Both the position numbers and the translations under genes were made by a program. Under the pieces are notes generated by a model. That model ran no database searches and had not been told where the DNA came from. It saw only the letters and a list, made by a program, of their open reading frames with translations. 64,000 bases of DNA from Pseudomonadales bacterium (GTDB lineage Bacteria; Pseudomonadota; Gammaproteobacteria; Pseudomonadales; Ketobacteraceae). Position 1 is the stretch's first letter. Each line of letters opens with the position of its first letter. Location of the stretch: contig PAPM01000034.1 of assembly GCA_002708905.1 (NCBI GenBank), positions 1-64,000 of the forward strand, written 5' to 3'. Shown one piece after another: positions 1-10,618 of the stretch.

Positions 1-32
1 CTTGCGAAAGCCAACTTGCACGGGGCGAATGA

Positions 33-173
33 TCAAAAAGTGCTCGCTGGCGGTGATAGGGAAAGTGTCGGCGCCGGCTTCACGGATTCAGGTATCAGCT
101 TGGGCGCGTAGAGCATCACCATTTCCATGGCTTTATCCATTAGGGACTGAACATCGAACTTTTCCAATTCCAT
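33..173 (-). pseudogene. 5' remnant of a small-conductance mechanosensitive channel (MscS-like) gene
   Basis: An ATG with an upstream purine-rich AGAAGAGG site opens a 46-codon frame. Its first 26 residues (MELEKFDVQ...MLYAPKL) look like the soluble N-terminus of MscS-family channels just before the first membrane helix. The expected hydrophobic helix never comes: the frame continues with a Pro/Ser-rich stretch and stops at TGA. In another frame the DNA beyond the break reads TFPITASEHFLIIRP, which I do not recognise. It follows rimI on the same strand. I infer a truncation or deletion junction near base 95. The assignment rests on a short N-terminus only, and the window ends too soon to see what follows. 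Confidence 0.35.
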
Positions 174-252
174 GAGTTGTGCCTCTTCTTGTTGGTAAAA
201 ACTGTGTTGCAGATTAATTTACTGAACTGCTTACTGGGAACCACTTACTGAA

Positions 253-711
253 CTACTTACTGCCGCCGAAACCGGCCAATTCCCGCCGATAAACCAGTGC
301 GTCTTCCCGCACATCCCCGGCCGGATAATAATGCTTGCGCCGCCCCACCTGCCGGAATCCGTTACTTTCGTAGAGCTTGATGGCAGGGTCATTACTCACG
401 CGCACTTCGAGAAAAGCCTGTTCTGCCCCCATATCCACCGCCGCCTTCAATGCATGGTCCAGCAAACGGCGGCCGATGCCCCTGCCCTGATAATCCGGAT
501 CGACACAAACATTCAATACATGGCATTCCCCTGCCGCCACAAACACGATGATGTAGCCCACAAGGGATTCACGTTCGGAAATACAGTAACACAGATGGCC
601 GTTACGCAGACTGTCGACGAACATACCTTCCGTCCATGGCCAGGGATAAGCCCGTTGCTCAATGTCCATAACCTGGGGAAGATGACGGAAGCTGAGCAAA
701 CTAATCTGCAT
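253..711 (-). CDS. rimI: Ribosomal-protein-alanine N-acetyltransferase RimI
   Basis: A 152-residue GNAT acetyltransferase. The family acetylates the N-terminal alanine of ribosomal protein S18 using acetyl-CoA. Visible marks are the N-terminal DIEQRAYPWPWT segment typical of RimI, the acetyl-CoA pyrophosphate-binding loop DPDYQGRGIGRRLL at about residues 72-85, and the LEVRVSNDPAIKLYESNGF motif at about 101-119, which is diagnostic of RimI rather than other GNATs. It starts 13 bases after the HolD-like gene, matching the holD-rimI pair of E. coli and pseudomonads, so the two are probably co-transcribed with leuA upstream. Length is normal for the family. Confidence 0.93.
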   Translation of the reverse strand: MQISLLSFRHLPQVMDIEQRAYPWPWTEGMFVDSLRNGHLCYCISERESLVGYIIVFVAAGECHVLNVCVDPDYQGRGIGRRLLDHALKAAVDMGAEQAFLEVRVSNDPAIKLYESNGFRQVGRRKHYYPAGDVREDALVYRRELAGFGGSK

Positions 712-724
712 GCAAGGTACAGCT

Positions 725-1552
725 CTAGGGTTGGGGGGTAAGCATAGGTTTTAGAAAAGCGAGCAGGTGATTCCAGGCTTCGGCTTTCATCTGCCAGTCG
801 GATTGCATCGCCATCAGGGAGTGGCTGGTAAGAGCATCGCCGGATTCAGCATTAAGGGAGAACACCTCACCTACCGCTGCCGAGCCCAACACGGCAGCCG
901 CCCGACGCCCCAGGAAAACACTTTTTGCCACCGCCGGCGCGCTGGCCACAAAGCCCAGCAACCCATCCCTCGCGGCCTGCGGATCGGCTGCAATGCGGGG
1001 ATTATTTACCAGCGGCCAGCGATACAGCTTGGCGCCGTGCTGATCCAAGCCATCAGCACAGCCAAGCGCGCGCAACAAGTCGGCTACCATACGATGCTCA
1101 ACTGCAGACAATCCCGGCGCATCAGGCTGGGCCAGCTCCACAAAGAGACGGAATTGATCCGGTATGGTGATCACTGCCAGTGCAAAACGCTCGGCTCTCA
1201 CCGGACTCTTGGCCACGGTCTTGGCAACCGGCTCTGACTCCAGTTTGAGTTTGTTCAGATCCAGTTGCGGCACGGCATCGGTAACCTGGTTACCGGGCAC
1301 AGCCAGGTCAGCACTCGGGGTACCGGGCTCTGCTTTGACTGTTGACACATCGGCAACAGACGGTTCAGCCGGTTCAGACGACGCAGCTTGATCTGAGGGT
1401 GCATCCGCCAGTGGAGCGGAGGAAGCTACCTCACTCCAGATTTGATCCGGTGCGAGTTCCGGCAACTCTGCGGCGCCGGCAATCGGCTCCAACGCGACGT
1501 ATTGGGTAATACCCAAAGCGCTCAGGTAAGCAAGACGCTCGCTTTCCAACAT
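725..1552 (-). CDS. HolD-like DNA polymerase III psi subunit, long form
   Basis: A 275-residue protein that I assign to the psi (HolD) role, linking the clamp loader to chi/SSB. The N-terminus, LAYLSALGITQYVAL, matches the short chi-binding motif of E. coli psi (LQQLGITQW). An Ala/Pro/Glu/Ser-rich stretch of roughly residues 40-115 looks disordered. A folded C-terminal half follows, with VEHRMVADLLRALGC in the place where psi has SDVLRAL. E. coli psi is only 137 residues, so this is an expanded form such as pseudomonads have. The ATG follows the leuA stop (TAA TTG ATG), so translation is probably coupled; the TTG three bases earlier is a possible alternative start. Being next to rimI supports the call. 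Confidence 0.7.
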   Translation of the reverse strand: MLESERLAYLSALGITQYVALEPIAGAAELPELAPDQIWSEVASSAPLADAPSDQAASSEPAEPSVADVSTVKAEPGTPSADLAVPGNQVTDAVPQLDLNKLKLESEPVAKTVAKSPVRAERFALAVITIPDQFRLFVELAQPDAPGLSAVEHRMVADLLRALGCADGLDQHGAKLYRWPLVNNPRIAADPQAARDGLLGFVASAPAVAKSVFLGRRAAAVLGSAAVGEVFSLNAESGDALTSHSLMAMQSDWQMKAEAWNHLLAFLKPMLTPQP

Positions 1553-1555
1553 CAA

Positions 1556-3106
1556 TTACACACCTGCAGTTTGAGGATGGGCTTTTTGATTTTCAACGCT
1601 CAACAGATTCAGGGCATTAAGATACGCCTTGGCGGATGCCGTGACGATATCAATATCTGAGCCGTGACCATTCACAATGCGCCCGCCTTTCTCCAGGCGC
1701 ACCGTCACTTCCCCCTGGGAATCGGTACCGCTGGTAATGGCGCTGACATTATACAATTCCAGGCTGGTGCCGCTGTTAACAATACGTTCAATGGCTTTGA
1801 AGGTGGCATCCACCGGGCCTGCGCCGGGACTTTCAGAGCGCTGCTCTTCACCACCTATATTCAGCACTACGCTGGCGTTGGGAGTTTCCCCGGTCTGGGA
1901 ACACACGCTAAGGGAGACCAGAGAGTACAGTTCATTTTCAGCGGCTTGTTGTGTATCGCTCACCAGTGCCTGGATATCTTCGTCAAAGATCTCGTGCTTC
2001 TTATCGGCCAGATCCTTAAAGCGGTGAAAGGCCGCATTCAGTTCCTGCTCGGACTTGAGATTAATCCCCAGGTCCTCCAGGCGAGCGCGAAAGGCGTTGC
2101 GGCCGGAGTGCTTGCCCAGCACCATGCGGTTGGCGTTCCAACCCACATCTTCCGCCTTCATGATTTCGTAGGTTTCCCGGTATTTGATCACGCCATCCTG
2201 ATGAATACCGGACTCATGAGCAAACGCATTGGCGCCCACAATCGCCTTGTTGGGCTGCACAGGGAAGCCAGTGACGGAAGAGACCAGGCGGGATGCCGGC
2301 ACAATTTCCTGGGTATTGATATTGGTTTCGATGTTGAAAAAATCCGCCCGGGTGCGCACGGCCATAACGATTTCTTCCAGGGAAGCATTACCCGCCCGTT
2401 CCCCCAAACCATTGATGGTACATTCCACCTGCCGGGCCCCCTGGGTCACGGCCGCCAGGGAATTGGCTACCGCCAGCCCGAGGTCGTTGTGGCAATGCAC
2501 TGAGAAAACCGCCTTGTCTGAGTTGGGCACACGCTCAATCAACTGACGAATCATGTCGCCATATTGTTGTGGCATCGCATAACCCACGGTGTCCGGGATG
2601 TTGATGGTACTGGCACCGGCATCAATGGCCGCTTCAATTACACGACACAGGAAATCCAACTCTGAGCGACCGGCGTCCTCGCAGGAAAACTCCACATCCT
2701 CACACAGGTTGCGGGCCCGTTTAACCGCTTTTACCGCTTGCTCCACCACCTGATCCGGACTCAGCCGCAGCTTGTATTCCATATGAATGGGAGAAGTGGC
2801 GATGAAGGTGTGGATACGACCGGCATTGGCATTCCGCAGGGCTTCCCCGGCACGATCGATATCGGCGTCCACCGCCCGTGCCAGCGAACAGATTCTGCTC
2901 TCCTTAATGGTATCCGCAACGGCCTTAACGGACTCAAAGTCCCCTTGGCTGGCAATGGCAAAACCCGCTTCAATCACATCCACCCGCATGCGCTCCAGGG
3001 CTTTGGCAATGCGCAGCTTCTCTTCCTGGGTCATAGAGGCCCCAGGGCTCTGCTCGCCGTCACGCAGTGTCGTGTCGAATATGATGAGTTTGTTGTCTGC
3101 GCTCAT
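1556..3106 (-). CDS. leuA: 2-isopropylmalate synthase
   Basis: A 516-residue LeuA that condenses acetyl-CoA with 2-oxoisovalerate, the first committed step of leucine synthesis. The DRE-TIM metallolyase signature [16 protein letters not shown] is near the N-terminus, [16 protein letters not shown] carries metal-binding histidines, and [17 protein letters not shown] and [12 protein letters not shown] follow. The C-terminal 130 residues form the leucine-sensing regulatory domain. I start at the ATG preceded by GGAGAGAACC; a longer in-frame extension begins at TTG and lacks family similarity. No leucine-rich leader peptide or attenuator was seen in the 200 bases upstream. It heads the leuA-holD-rimI run. 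Confidence 0.95.
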   Translation of the reverse strand: MSADNKLIIFDTTLRDGEQSPGASMTQEEKLRIAKALERMRVDVIEAGFAIASQGDFESVKAVADTIKESRICSLARAVDADIDRAGEALRNANAGRIHTFIATSPIHMEYKLRLSPDQVVEQAVKAVKRARNLCEDVEFSCEDAGRSELDFLCRVIEAAIDAGASTINIPDTVGYAMPQQYGDMIRQLIERVPNSDKAVFSVHCHNDLGLAVANSLAAVTQGARQVECTINGLGERAGNASLEEIVMAVRTRADFFNIETNINTQEIVPASRLVSSVTGFPVQPNKAIVGANAFAHESGIHQDGVIKYRETYEIMKAEDVGWNANRMVLGKHSGRNAFRARLEDLGINLKSEQELNAAFHRFKDLADKKHEIFDEDIQALVSDTQQAAENELYSLVSLSVCSQTGETPNASVVLNIGGEEQRSESPGAGPVDATFKAIERIVNSGTSLELYNVSAITSGTDSQGEVTVRLEKGGRIVNGHGSDIDIVTASAKAYLNALNLLSVENQKAHPQTAGV

Positions 3107-3306
3107 GGTTCTCTCCAGCGGACGGTTCCAGCCTTCCTTCAAAGACCGGCAACCCGAATTCAATTTACAAGCCAATTCTAATTTTCAAGCTATCTATAAT
3201 GGGCCGGAAGCGGCGGAATCTCAACCGTTCGGACCAGTGGGCGGGTAACTATACCGGCCCGCCCCCCCGTTAGGCAAACCCTATGAAAGCAAGGCAAACC
3301 CGGCGC
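3107..3306. other. Gap between leuA and the DUF3592 gene
   Basis: About 200 bases without a gene. On the minus strand a TTGAAA with a TAAATT 15 bases downstream could form a weak leuA promoter; this is only a loose match. A G/C homopolymer-rich stretch lies near base 3265. No terminator hairpin, leader peptide or repeat stands out. Confidence 0.3.
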
Positions 3307-5070
3307 TCAGGGCAGGAGCGTGTTGGCTCTCAGGAACGCCAGCGCCTCATCGGCCAACACCCGGCTGGGAATGGATTCGGCGATGGGTTGGCGCCCGCCG
3401 CCGTGGTGAATGCGGATCTGAAACCAGTTTTTCGTACGGGAACCGGAACTGGTGCTGCTGTTCTTGTGGGTTTCCATGCGGGTCACCGAATCCAGGGCGA
3501 TGGTACGGCGGTAGATCTCTTTACCCAAAAACACCCGCCGCACGTGGAGGTTTTGATGGTCAATGGCCGTATCCAGACGGGTGGTCGGTGTCAGAAAACC
3601 GATCAGCATAATCAGCAGGCCTATACCGCCAAAAACCGTACAGAACATCAGTTTCATGGGTATTTCGATAAGCCCCGGCCCGACGTTGGCGAAACCTATG
3701 CCCACACCAGCCCCAAAGAAAATAGTCCCAAACAGGAACAGCAGGATAGAACTGCCCTGCTCGCGCCCATAATCAGAATTCATGTAAAGGGTATCGCCCT
3801 TCTGTTCTATATTCAGGGCCTGAGCCAATTCCTGAGACCGCTGCAACTGCTGTTGGCGCTCCCGTCCGGGAATGCGAATCAGGCTCTGCTTATCGCCCTG
3901 ATCCACCGGCACATCAAAATCCAATGCCAGATCAAGTCCGGGAATATCCGCTGCCGCATGCACCCGCCAGTGATGCCAATTCTGGGATTCCGGTTGCGAT
4001 GGGGGCAGATCCCCGGGCACATCAAACAGAAATTGAACCCGGGTTTTGCCGGCTTCAATGCGTCCCGGCGCCATCATCATATCCTGCCAAAGCACACTGG
4101 TAGAGGTACGTTTCTGCCCCTTTGCATTGCGGGTCTCCCGCGAATGCAAACATTCCAGCCGCACTTCACATTGCGCATCCAGCGGCAGCGCCTTACTGAT
4201 GAGTATCTCTCCCCCCACCTGGCCACCGGCCTGCCCAGGGTTGGGATCCATATACAGGCGGGATTGGCCATAGCGCACATGCAGAATAGATCCTTTGATC
4301 GCTTGCCAAAAAAGAAATAAACCAACCAAGGGAAACAGGAAAATCAGCAACAGCAGATAGTCCTCAGTGGAGCGGATGGAGCGAATCTCATGCCAGCCAG
4401 CCAAGATGGCGGGCAAGGAGATACCGTTCCAGACGACCGCAAAAAACCACATCCACCAGTGGCCCACGGCAGCACCCGGGGCAATAGGGCCGTGATTGCT
4501 GAAGTCCATTGTTGCTCCAGATTGGGCCACTTCGTCGGATGTCGCGGGCTCGGGTTTGCCTTTCATCACCCCGGCGCCGATCAAGGCCATCCCAATCAAA
4601 CTGAATACGCCGGCAAAGGCAACCTGCATGGCCGTGAAACCCCAGCGCAGATTCGGGTCCAAAATGGATTCCTCCGGGTTTGATGGGTTGTACCAAACTG
4701 TGATGGCTTGGCCGTCCTTTCGAATTTGACTCAGTTTCCGGGCCCAGACTTGATGATAATCACCGATGTTATCCTTGCCGGTGTGGATGCCTACCCTGGA
4801 TCCTTTATAAGTGCGTCCATCCACTTTAAATTTATAGCGGGCACGCACTTCATAGGTGGTACCGCCTTTGCTCGTGCGGGCGCTCTTCAGTTTGGAAGAC
4901 AGCACTTTTCCTTGTGTTTGGCTCCAAGATGCCGCGTCAATCCAGACAGAGAACTCGGGCCACAGCTTGAAATAGCCAAACCCTATGCCAAAGCAAAAAA
5001 ACGGCAGGCCGAACAGCGACAGTAACAGATTGCGTTTGCCTGCTTTCTTTGACAAGGAAATACCCGCCAT
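3307..5070 (-). CDS. DUF3592 multi-pass membrane protein
   Basis: A 587-residue membrane protein of unknown function. An N-terminal hydrophobic helix (LLLSLFGLPFFCFGIGFGYF) precedes a DUF3592 domain with the characteristic YKFKVDGRTYKGSR and VWYNPSNPEESILDP segments. Further helices lie near residues 150-170, 210-230 and 240-260. A soluble middle region with ALPLDAQCEVRLEC and VQFLFDVPGDLPPS resembles an arrestin-like beta sandwich. Two more helices and a basic soluble tail follow. The ATG chosen has GGGGGAG six bases upstream; a GTG 15 bases earlier is less likely. It sits just after the groE terminator, alone. Function unknown. Confidence 0.8.
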   Translation of the reverse strand: MAGISLSKKAGKRNLLLSLFGLPFFCFGIGFGYFKLWPEFSVWIDAASWSQTQGKVLSSKLKSARTSKGGTTYEVRARYKFKVDGRTYKGSRVGIHTGKDNIGDYHQVWARKLSQIRKDGQAITVWYNPSNPEESILDPNLRWGFTAMQVAFAGVFSLIGMALIGAGVMKGKPEPATSDEVAQSGATMDFSNHGPIAPGAAVGHWWMWFFAVVWNGISLPAILAGWHEIRSIRSTEDYLLLLIFLFPLVGLFLFWQAIKGSILHVRYGQSRLYMDPNPGQAGGQVGGEILISKALPLDAQCEVRLECLHSRETRNAKGQKRTSTSVLWQDMMMAPGRIEAGKTRVQFLFDVPGDLPPSQPESQNWHHWRVHAAADIPGLDLALDFDVPVDQGDKQSLIRIPGRERQQQLQRSQELAQALNIEQKGDTLYMNSDYGREQGSSILLFLFGTIFFGAGVGIGFANVGPGLIEIPMKLMFCTVFGGIGLLIMLIGFLTPTTRLDTAIDHQNLHVRRVFLGKEIYRRTIALDSVTRMETHKNSSTSSGSRTKNWFQIRIHHGGGRQPIAESIPSRVLADEALAFLRANTLLP

Positions 5071-5151
5071 TCGTAACTCCCCCACTGGTCATATTGGTCA
5101 CATTTATATTCTAGACCGGTAGGGGGCTAACACAGCAAAATGCGCTGGCAT

Positions 5152-5184
5152 AAAAAACCCCGCTCCATAGAGCGGGGTTTTTAA
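5152..5184 (-). terminator. Rho-independent terminator of the groE operon
   Basis: A perfect GC stem CCCCGCTC / GAGCGGGG with a 4-base loop is flanked by A and T runs, so it works on either strand. On the minus strand six Ts follow the stem. It lies about 26 bases after the group II intron 3' end, in the 3' exon, so it is the original terminator of groES-groEL and is now separated from groEL by the intron. Confidence 0.88.
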
Positions 5185-5210
5185 AAGCGCAGAGCTTCGG
5201 GGGGATGATG

Positions 5211-5250
5211 TCGGGTAAGGAGCAGCCATTGCTGGCCACCCCTCCCCTAA
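5211..5250 (-). ncRNA. Group II intron domain VI with branch-point region
   Basis: On the minus strand a GC-rich stem with GGCC / GGCT around an AGCAAT loop ends in TTACCC. The A in TTACCC is the likely lariat branch point, seven bases upstream of the proposed 3' splice site. The helix pairing is approximate and was folded by eye. Confidence 0.65.
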
Positions 5251-5284
5251 GAACCGTACGTGCGAGTTTCCCCGCATACGGCTC
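5251..5284 (-). ncRNA. Group II intron domain V catalytic hairpin
   Basis: Thirty-four bases on the minus strand form the textbook domain V. The catalytic AGC triad sits at positions 2-4 of GAGCCGTA, the inner stem GCGGG / CTCGC is capped by a GAAA tetraloop, and the partner arm reads CGTACGGTTC with the usual two-base bulge. This is the strongest structural proof that the element is a group II intron rather than a lone reverse transcriptase. Confidence 0.93.
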
Positions 5285-5637
5285 AAGCCTTTAAAAGCCC
5301 TACCCGAGGGTAGAACCGGCAACTGCCAAATTGACTAAGCCAAGTAGGTACACCTACACTAGACCTAGCTCAAGACGCTTAACCCTTAAATAAGGAGAAA
5401 GTGGCTAGACCGGGCCATATCCGCTCTAGTCGCAATAGCTCCATCTAATGGATGCTATTTCAACGGTACTTCGGCGGTTTGGCCGTTGTTTTACCATACT
5501 TTAACCCCCTTATTAAGGAGAATGTATGCGAATACATGTGAGTCTTGAGTTAGACCCGGCTCTCATCATCTTTGCAATCAAGGTTGCAATGATCATATTG
5601 CTGTAGATCGGTAAACGGGGGACAGAGGCGTCCCCCC

Positions 5638-7293
5638 TTACTTTCTACTGGAATGCAACATGCGATGGCAATTGGGATGCAACAACACCAAGTTATCCAG
5701 TTTGTCACTACCCCCTTTGCAGCGCTCGACGACATGGTGAATGTTCCAACCAGTGTCTTGCGTTATAAACTGCTTGCAGCAGGGGCAGCGCTTATCCTGA
5801 CGTAACCAAAGTCTGAGTATCTTCCCCTTGCCCTTCATCGAATCCCGCCAAACCCGCTCAAGGCGCTGTTCGAAGTAGGACTCAAATGCCGGATCGTAGG
5901 GATTAGCCTCAGCCACGATCTTGGTGTGCCGCTTGATAGGCGTATCATTCGCATAGAGCAGATTTAGCACAGCCCCATCCGGTGATACTCCTTGGAAAGT
6001 CCAGTGACGGGCACCCACAGTCTTAAAGTACTTGTCTTTAATCCAGCGTTTACGACGATTTAAATGTCGCCGTTTGCACCATTGCCACAGCATTTTCCAG
6101 ATACGGTAATCCACATAGTTAAACGTCTCCTTCGCCACCACTCCACGATGATAGTTAGCCCAGCCCCGGATAATCGGGTTGAGCAACTGCACTATCCGCC
6201 ACGCAGGGGCAGTTTTGTTGTCGTTTAAAATGCTCCGTATTTTAGCCAGTACGTTTTTCACGTTCTTGTGACTCGGTTTAATCAAACACTTATCACCGTA
6301 CTTGCGGACGTTCTGACCAAGGAAATCAAATCCCTCCGATATATGCGTGATAACGGTTTTCTCCTGAGAAAGAGAAAGCCCACGCTTGGCCATGAAGGCT
6401 TCCACGATAGGCTTGACCTCATCTTCCAACAGCTCTTTCGAGATGCCGGAAACAATGAAGTCATCCGCGTAGCGCACATAGTTGACCTTGGTCTTGTAGC
6501 TGGCTTTGGTGTTTTTCTTCCCAAAATGGGATTCCAACTCTGCTTCCAAACCATCAAGTGCCAAATTGGCCAACACGGGCGAGATAATGCCACCTTGCGG
6601 TGTTCCCGCTACCGTCGAATGGAATTGATCGGATTCCAAGTAACCCGCATTCAACCACTTCCGGAGAATGACGCTGTCCATCAGGACATGATCAATCAGC
6701 CATTGGTGGTCGATGTTATCAAAACACCCTTTGATATCGCCTTCCAGCACCCACTGGGCAGAACTCTTGCGACTGAGATTAACAAAACACTGCTCAATCG
6801 CATCTGCCGTGGAGCGCATAGGGCGAAACCCATAGGAATTACGGTCAGCTAATGTTTCCGATACTGGCTCTAGCGCTAACAGGTAAAGTGCCTGCATTGC
6901 TCGATCCTGCATAGTCGGTATACCCAGCGGACGACGTTTGCCGTTTGCTTTAGGTATATAGACACGCCGCAGCGGTTTGGGCTTGTAGCCCTTACGTTGC
7001 AACCGGAAAATAGCGTTCCATTTATTCTCGGGTGTATCCCAACATTCACCATCAACACCGGGCGTTTTCTTACCCTGGTTTTCGGTGACTCGTTTCACAG
7101 CTAGAGCTTTAGCCGAAAACGAGCGAACCAACATCCGCTGCAAAGCTTTCACCTTGCGCCATTGTTGGCTCGCAGTTGCCTTCGCGATTCGCACCTGCAG
7201 CTCCCTCACCCGCCGATGACTGGTTTCCCAGTCAATCGAATGCCAACCAGCGGTCGGGTGGGAAGACGCAGGTACGTCAACTGAAGTACTCAT
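5638..7293 (-). CDS. ltrA: Group II intron reverse transcriptase/maturase with HNH endonuclease (LtrA type)
   Basis: A 551-residue intron-encoded protein that helps splicing and carries out target-primed reverse transcription. An N-terminal RT domain (about residues 15-95, ending KKTPGVDG) precedes the palm and fingers: YIPKANGKRRPLGIP at 112, GFRPMRSTADA at 155, GTPQGGIISPVLANL at 230, and the catalytic YADD at about 275-278. The maturase X/thumb region follows (IRGWANYHRGVV). The C-terminal HNH domain has CPCC at 503, HHVVERCKGG at 519 and LHPNCH at 538, so the nuclease appears intact. AGGAGGA lies eight bases before the ATG. No internal stop, so it is probably active. Domain make-up fits the chloroplast-like intron class. 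Confidence 0.95.
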   Translation of the reverse strand: MSTSVDVPASSHPTAGWHSIDWETSHRRVRELQVRIAKATASQQWRKVKALQRMLVRSFSAKALAVKRVTENQGKKTPGVDGECWDTPENKWNAIFRLQRKGYKPKPLRRVYIPKANGKRRPLGIPTMQDRAMQALYLLALEPVSETLADRNSYGFRPMRSTADAIEQCFVNLSRKSSAQWVLEGDIKGCFDNIDHQWLIDHVLMDSVILRKWLNAGYLESDQFHSTVAGTPQGGIISPVLANLALDGLEAELESHFGKKNTKASYKTKVNYVRYADDFIVSGISKELLEDEVKPIVEAFMAKRGLSLSQEKTVITHISEGFDFLGQNVRKYGDKCLIKPSHKNVKNVLAKIRSILNDNKTAPAWRIVQLLNPIIRGWANYHRGVVAKETFNYVDYRIWKMLWQWCKRRHLNRRKRWIKDKYFKTVGARHWTFQGVSPDGAVLNLLYANDTPIKRHTKIVAEANPYDPAFESYFEQRLERVWRDSMKGKGKILRLWLRQDKRCPCCKQFITQDTGWNIHHVVERCKGGSDKLDNLVLLHPNCHRMLHSSRK

Positions 7294-8119
7294 CTTGCAG
7301 TCCTCCTAGAGATGTGGAACACCCCTGATTGACGAAGACAGTACTTCCCCTTGTGGGGAAGTTTGTCCCCACAAGGGTGATGGTTAATAGAAAGCTTTGC
7401 AGGCTTTCACGCGATTAAAGACCAGATGGAAGTCAGCACACTTTCATGTTGGGGCAAAGTTTGAACCCCTATCCCAGCCATTACAGCCAGGCATTCGCTT
7501 TTTCCATCCTCCTTTGCCCGCACCCCCAACAGTTCGCCTTACGGCTCGCCTGCCACCAAGCTATTTGCCGGGGCGGGAATACGGGTTTACCGAGTTCCAT
7601 TTCTGATACACGATTGGGTTAGGTTCTGCCTATCCACCGAAGGCCGCATGTCAGCGTACTCCCAGATGTAAAAGGAGTAACCGGCCTCGTACCTTTTGGT
7701 TAGAGCCTGTCAGCATCTTAGGCTCGTCGCGGTTGACGGTGTTTATCAGCAGTTCACATATGTTAACCATACCAATCAGCCTAGTGTCTCATCCGCGTGA
7801 TGCTCGCAGAATCCCGTCTAACTTTCGCAAGTCAAACGACCCGTAAAGGGACTACATTGTCAGGACGCTTCGCACAACACCGTTACCAGTGATGCACTAT
7901 CCCTAGGCTACTATTGGCTGAACAACAGGTCTCGCTAACCAGCTTGCGTGCAAGAAGGTTGAGACAATATCAGAAATGGCTTACGCCGAAGGACTAGCCT
8001 TAGCGCAACCACAGGTGACGCAATATAAGGAACGCCAAGCTTACGCGAAGCGCTCCATATATTGGACTGGTCGCTGTACAAGAAGACACAGCGGGGAACG
8101 ACTCTATTCTGGGCCTGAC

Positions 8120-8124
8120 ATGTA
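8120..8124 (-). promoter_or_regulatory. Candidate EBS1 of the group II intron
   Basis: On the minus strand TACAT, about 260 bases into the intron, can pair with ATGTA, the last five bases of the groEL 5' exon. The position is where domain I usually carries EBS1. This is a five-base match picked by eye, so it is tentative. Confidence 0.3.
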
Positions 8125-8382
8125 GAATATGCCAGCCAGTCAGTGGTCGCCCGGTATGGGACGGACAGAACAAATGACCCTGCAAAGCAGAGAATCTGAG
8201 CTATCTGTTTGTCGGCATCAATAGCCGACAATGGGTTACCTCAGAGAGGTTACCCGGCGTCGGACTATTAAAGCCCGTCACCGGGTTGGTTTAAATGCTA
8301 TTTCTGCGGAGGGCAAGCAGGTGATAAACACCTGCCTGGGACGTAGTCCGCGTGGCTAGCTACCCTTGCGACTCTCGTCGCA

Positions 8383-10062
<1,680 letters not shown>

Positions 10063-10094
10063 TCAATCCGAGTGTTTAAACCAGAGGTAAAGCC

Positions 10095-10385
10095 CTAGCT
10101 TTCCAGAACACCGAAGATTTCGCTTTCGCCCATGATCAACAGCTCTTCGCCGTCGATTTTTACGGTGCTACCTGCGTACTGACCGAAGATAACTTTGTCA
10201 CCGGCTTTCACATCCAGAGGGCGGGTTTCACCATTTTCTGTCACGCGACCGGGGCCAACGGCCAGAACTTCGCCTTGTGAAGGTTTCTCAGTAGCAGAAC
10301 CCGGCAGAACGATGCCGCCAGCGCTTTTGGTTTCCTCTTCAACACGACGAATCACGACGCGATCATGCAAAGGACGGATTTTCAT
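10095..10385 (-). CDS. groES: Co-chaperonin GroES
   Basis: A 96-residue GroES, the heptameric lid of GroEL. It starts [14 protein letters not shown], carries the mobile loop [16 protein letters not shown] at about residues 16-32, and ends EIFGVLES. I use the ATG preceded by TTGGGAGATAG; an in-frame upstream start adding MGDRKL is not conserved. First gene of the operon, downstream of the sigma-32 and CIRCE/sigma-70 control region. Confidence 0.97.
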   Translation of the reverse strand: MKIRPLHDRVVIRRVEEETKSAGGIVLPGSATEKPSQGEVLAVGPGRVTENGETRPLDVKAGDKVIFGQYAGSTVKIDGEELLIMGESEIFGVLES

Positions 10386-10454
10386 GAGTTTTCTATCTCC
10401 CAATTAGCCTTGTTTTTAGCCAAGTTTTATACAGCGTTTGAAGCGACCCCTTAA

Positions 10455-10481
10455 CTAGCACTCCAAACCTTAGAGTGCTAA
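10455..10481 (-). promoter_or_regulatory. CIRCE operator (HrcA-binding inverted repeat)
   Basis: On the minus strand the site is TTAGCACTC-N9-GAGTGCTAG, matching the CIRCE consensus in 17 of 18 arm positions. It begins at the -10 box of a sigma-70 promoter, so bound HrcA would block transcription start. It lies about 70 bases upstream of the groES start codon. Confidence 0.93.
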
Positions 10482-10508
10482 TAATAGTGTCGCAGATGCG
10501 TCCGTCAA
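10481..10508 (-). promoter_or_regulatory. Sigma-70 promoter of groES-groEL
   Basis: On the minus strand TTGACG and TATTAT are separated by 16 bases. The -10 box overlaps the first base of the CIRCE arm. This layout (housekeeping promoter plus CIRCE) is the standard HrcA-controlled heat-shock arrangement. Confidence 0.8.
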
Positions 10509-10552
10509 GAGCCTTGTGAGGTTTTATCGACTCTTTGTCGGGGATGCCCCAT

Positions 10553-10580
10553 AACTGGGGTTGCAGGGGATGATTTCAAG
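10553..10580 (-). promoter_or_regulatory. Sigma-32 (RpoH) heat-shock promoter of groES-groEL
   Basis: On the minus strand CTTGAAA and CCCCAGTT are separated by 13 bases, close to the RpoH consensus CTTGAAA / CCCCATNT. It sits upstream of the sigma-70/CIRCE promoter, so groE seems to have two heat-responsive inputs. Confidence 0.72.
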
Positions 10581-10618
10581 GGTTGGTTACAAGTTTTTTT
10601 CAGAAGATGGGTCAAGAA

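Noticed and set aside
3107-3175. Longer LeuA beginning MACKLNSG
   Set aside because: Starts at TTG, lacks family similarity, and the inner ATG has GGAGAG in front.
5104-5322. A 72-codon frame across the intron 3' end
   Set aside because: It runs through domain V/VI and the groE terminator, which are RNA structures.
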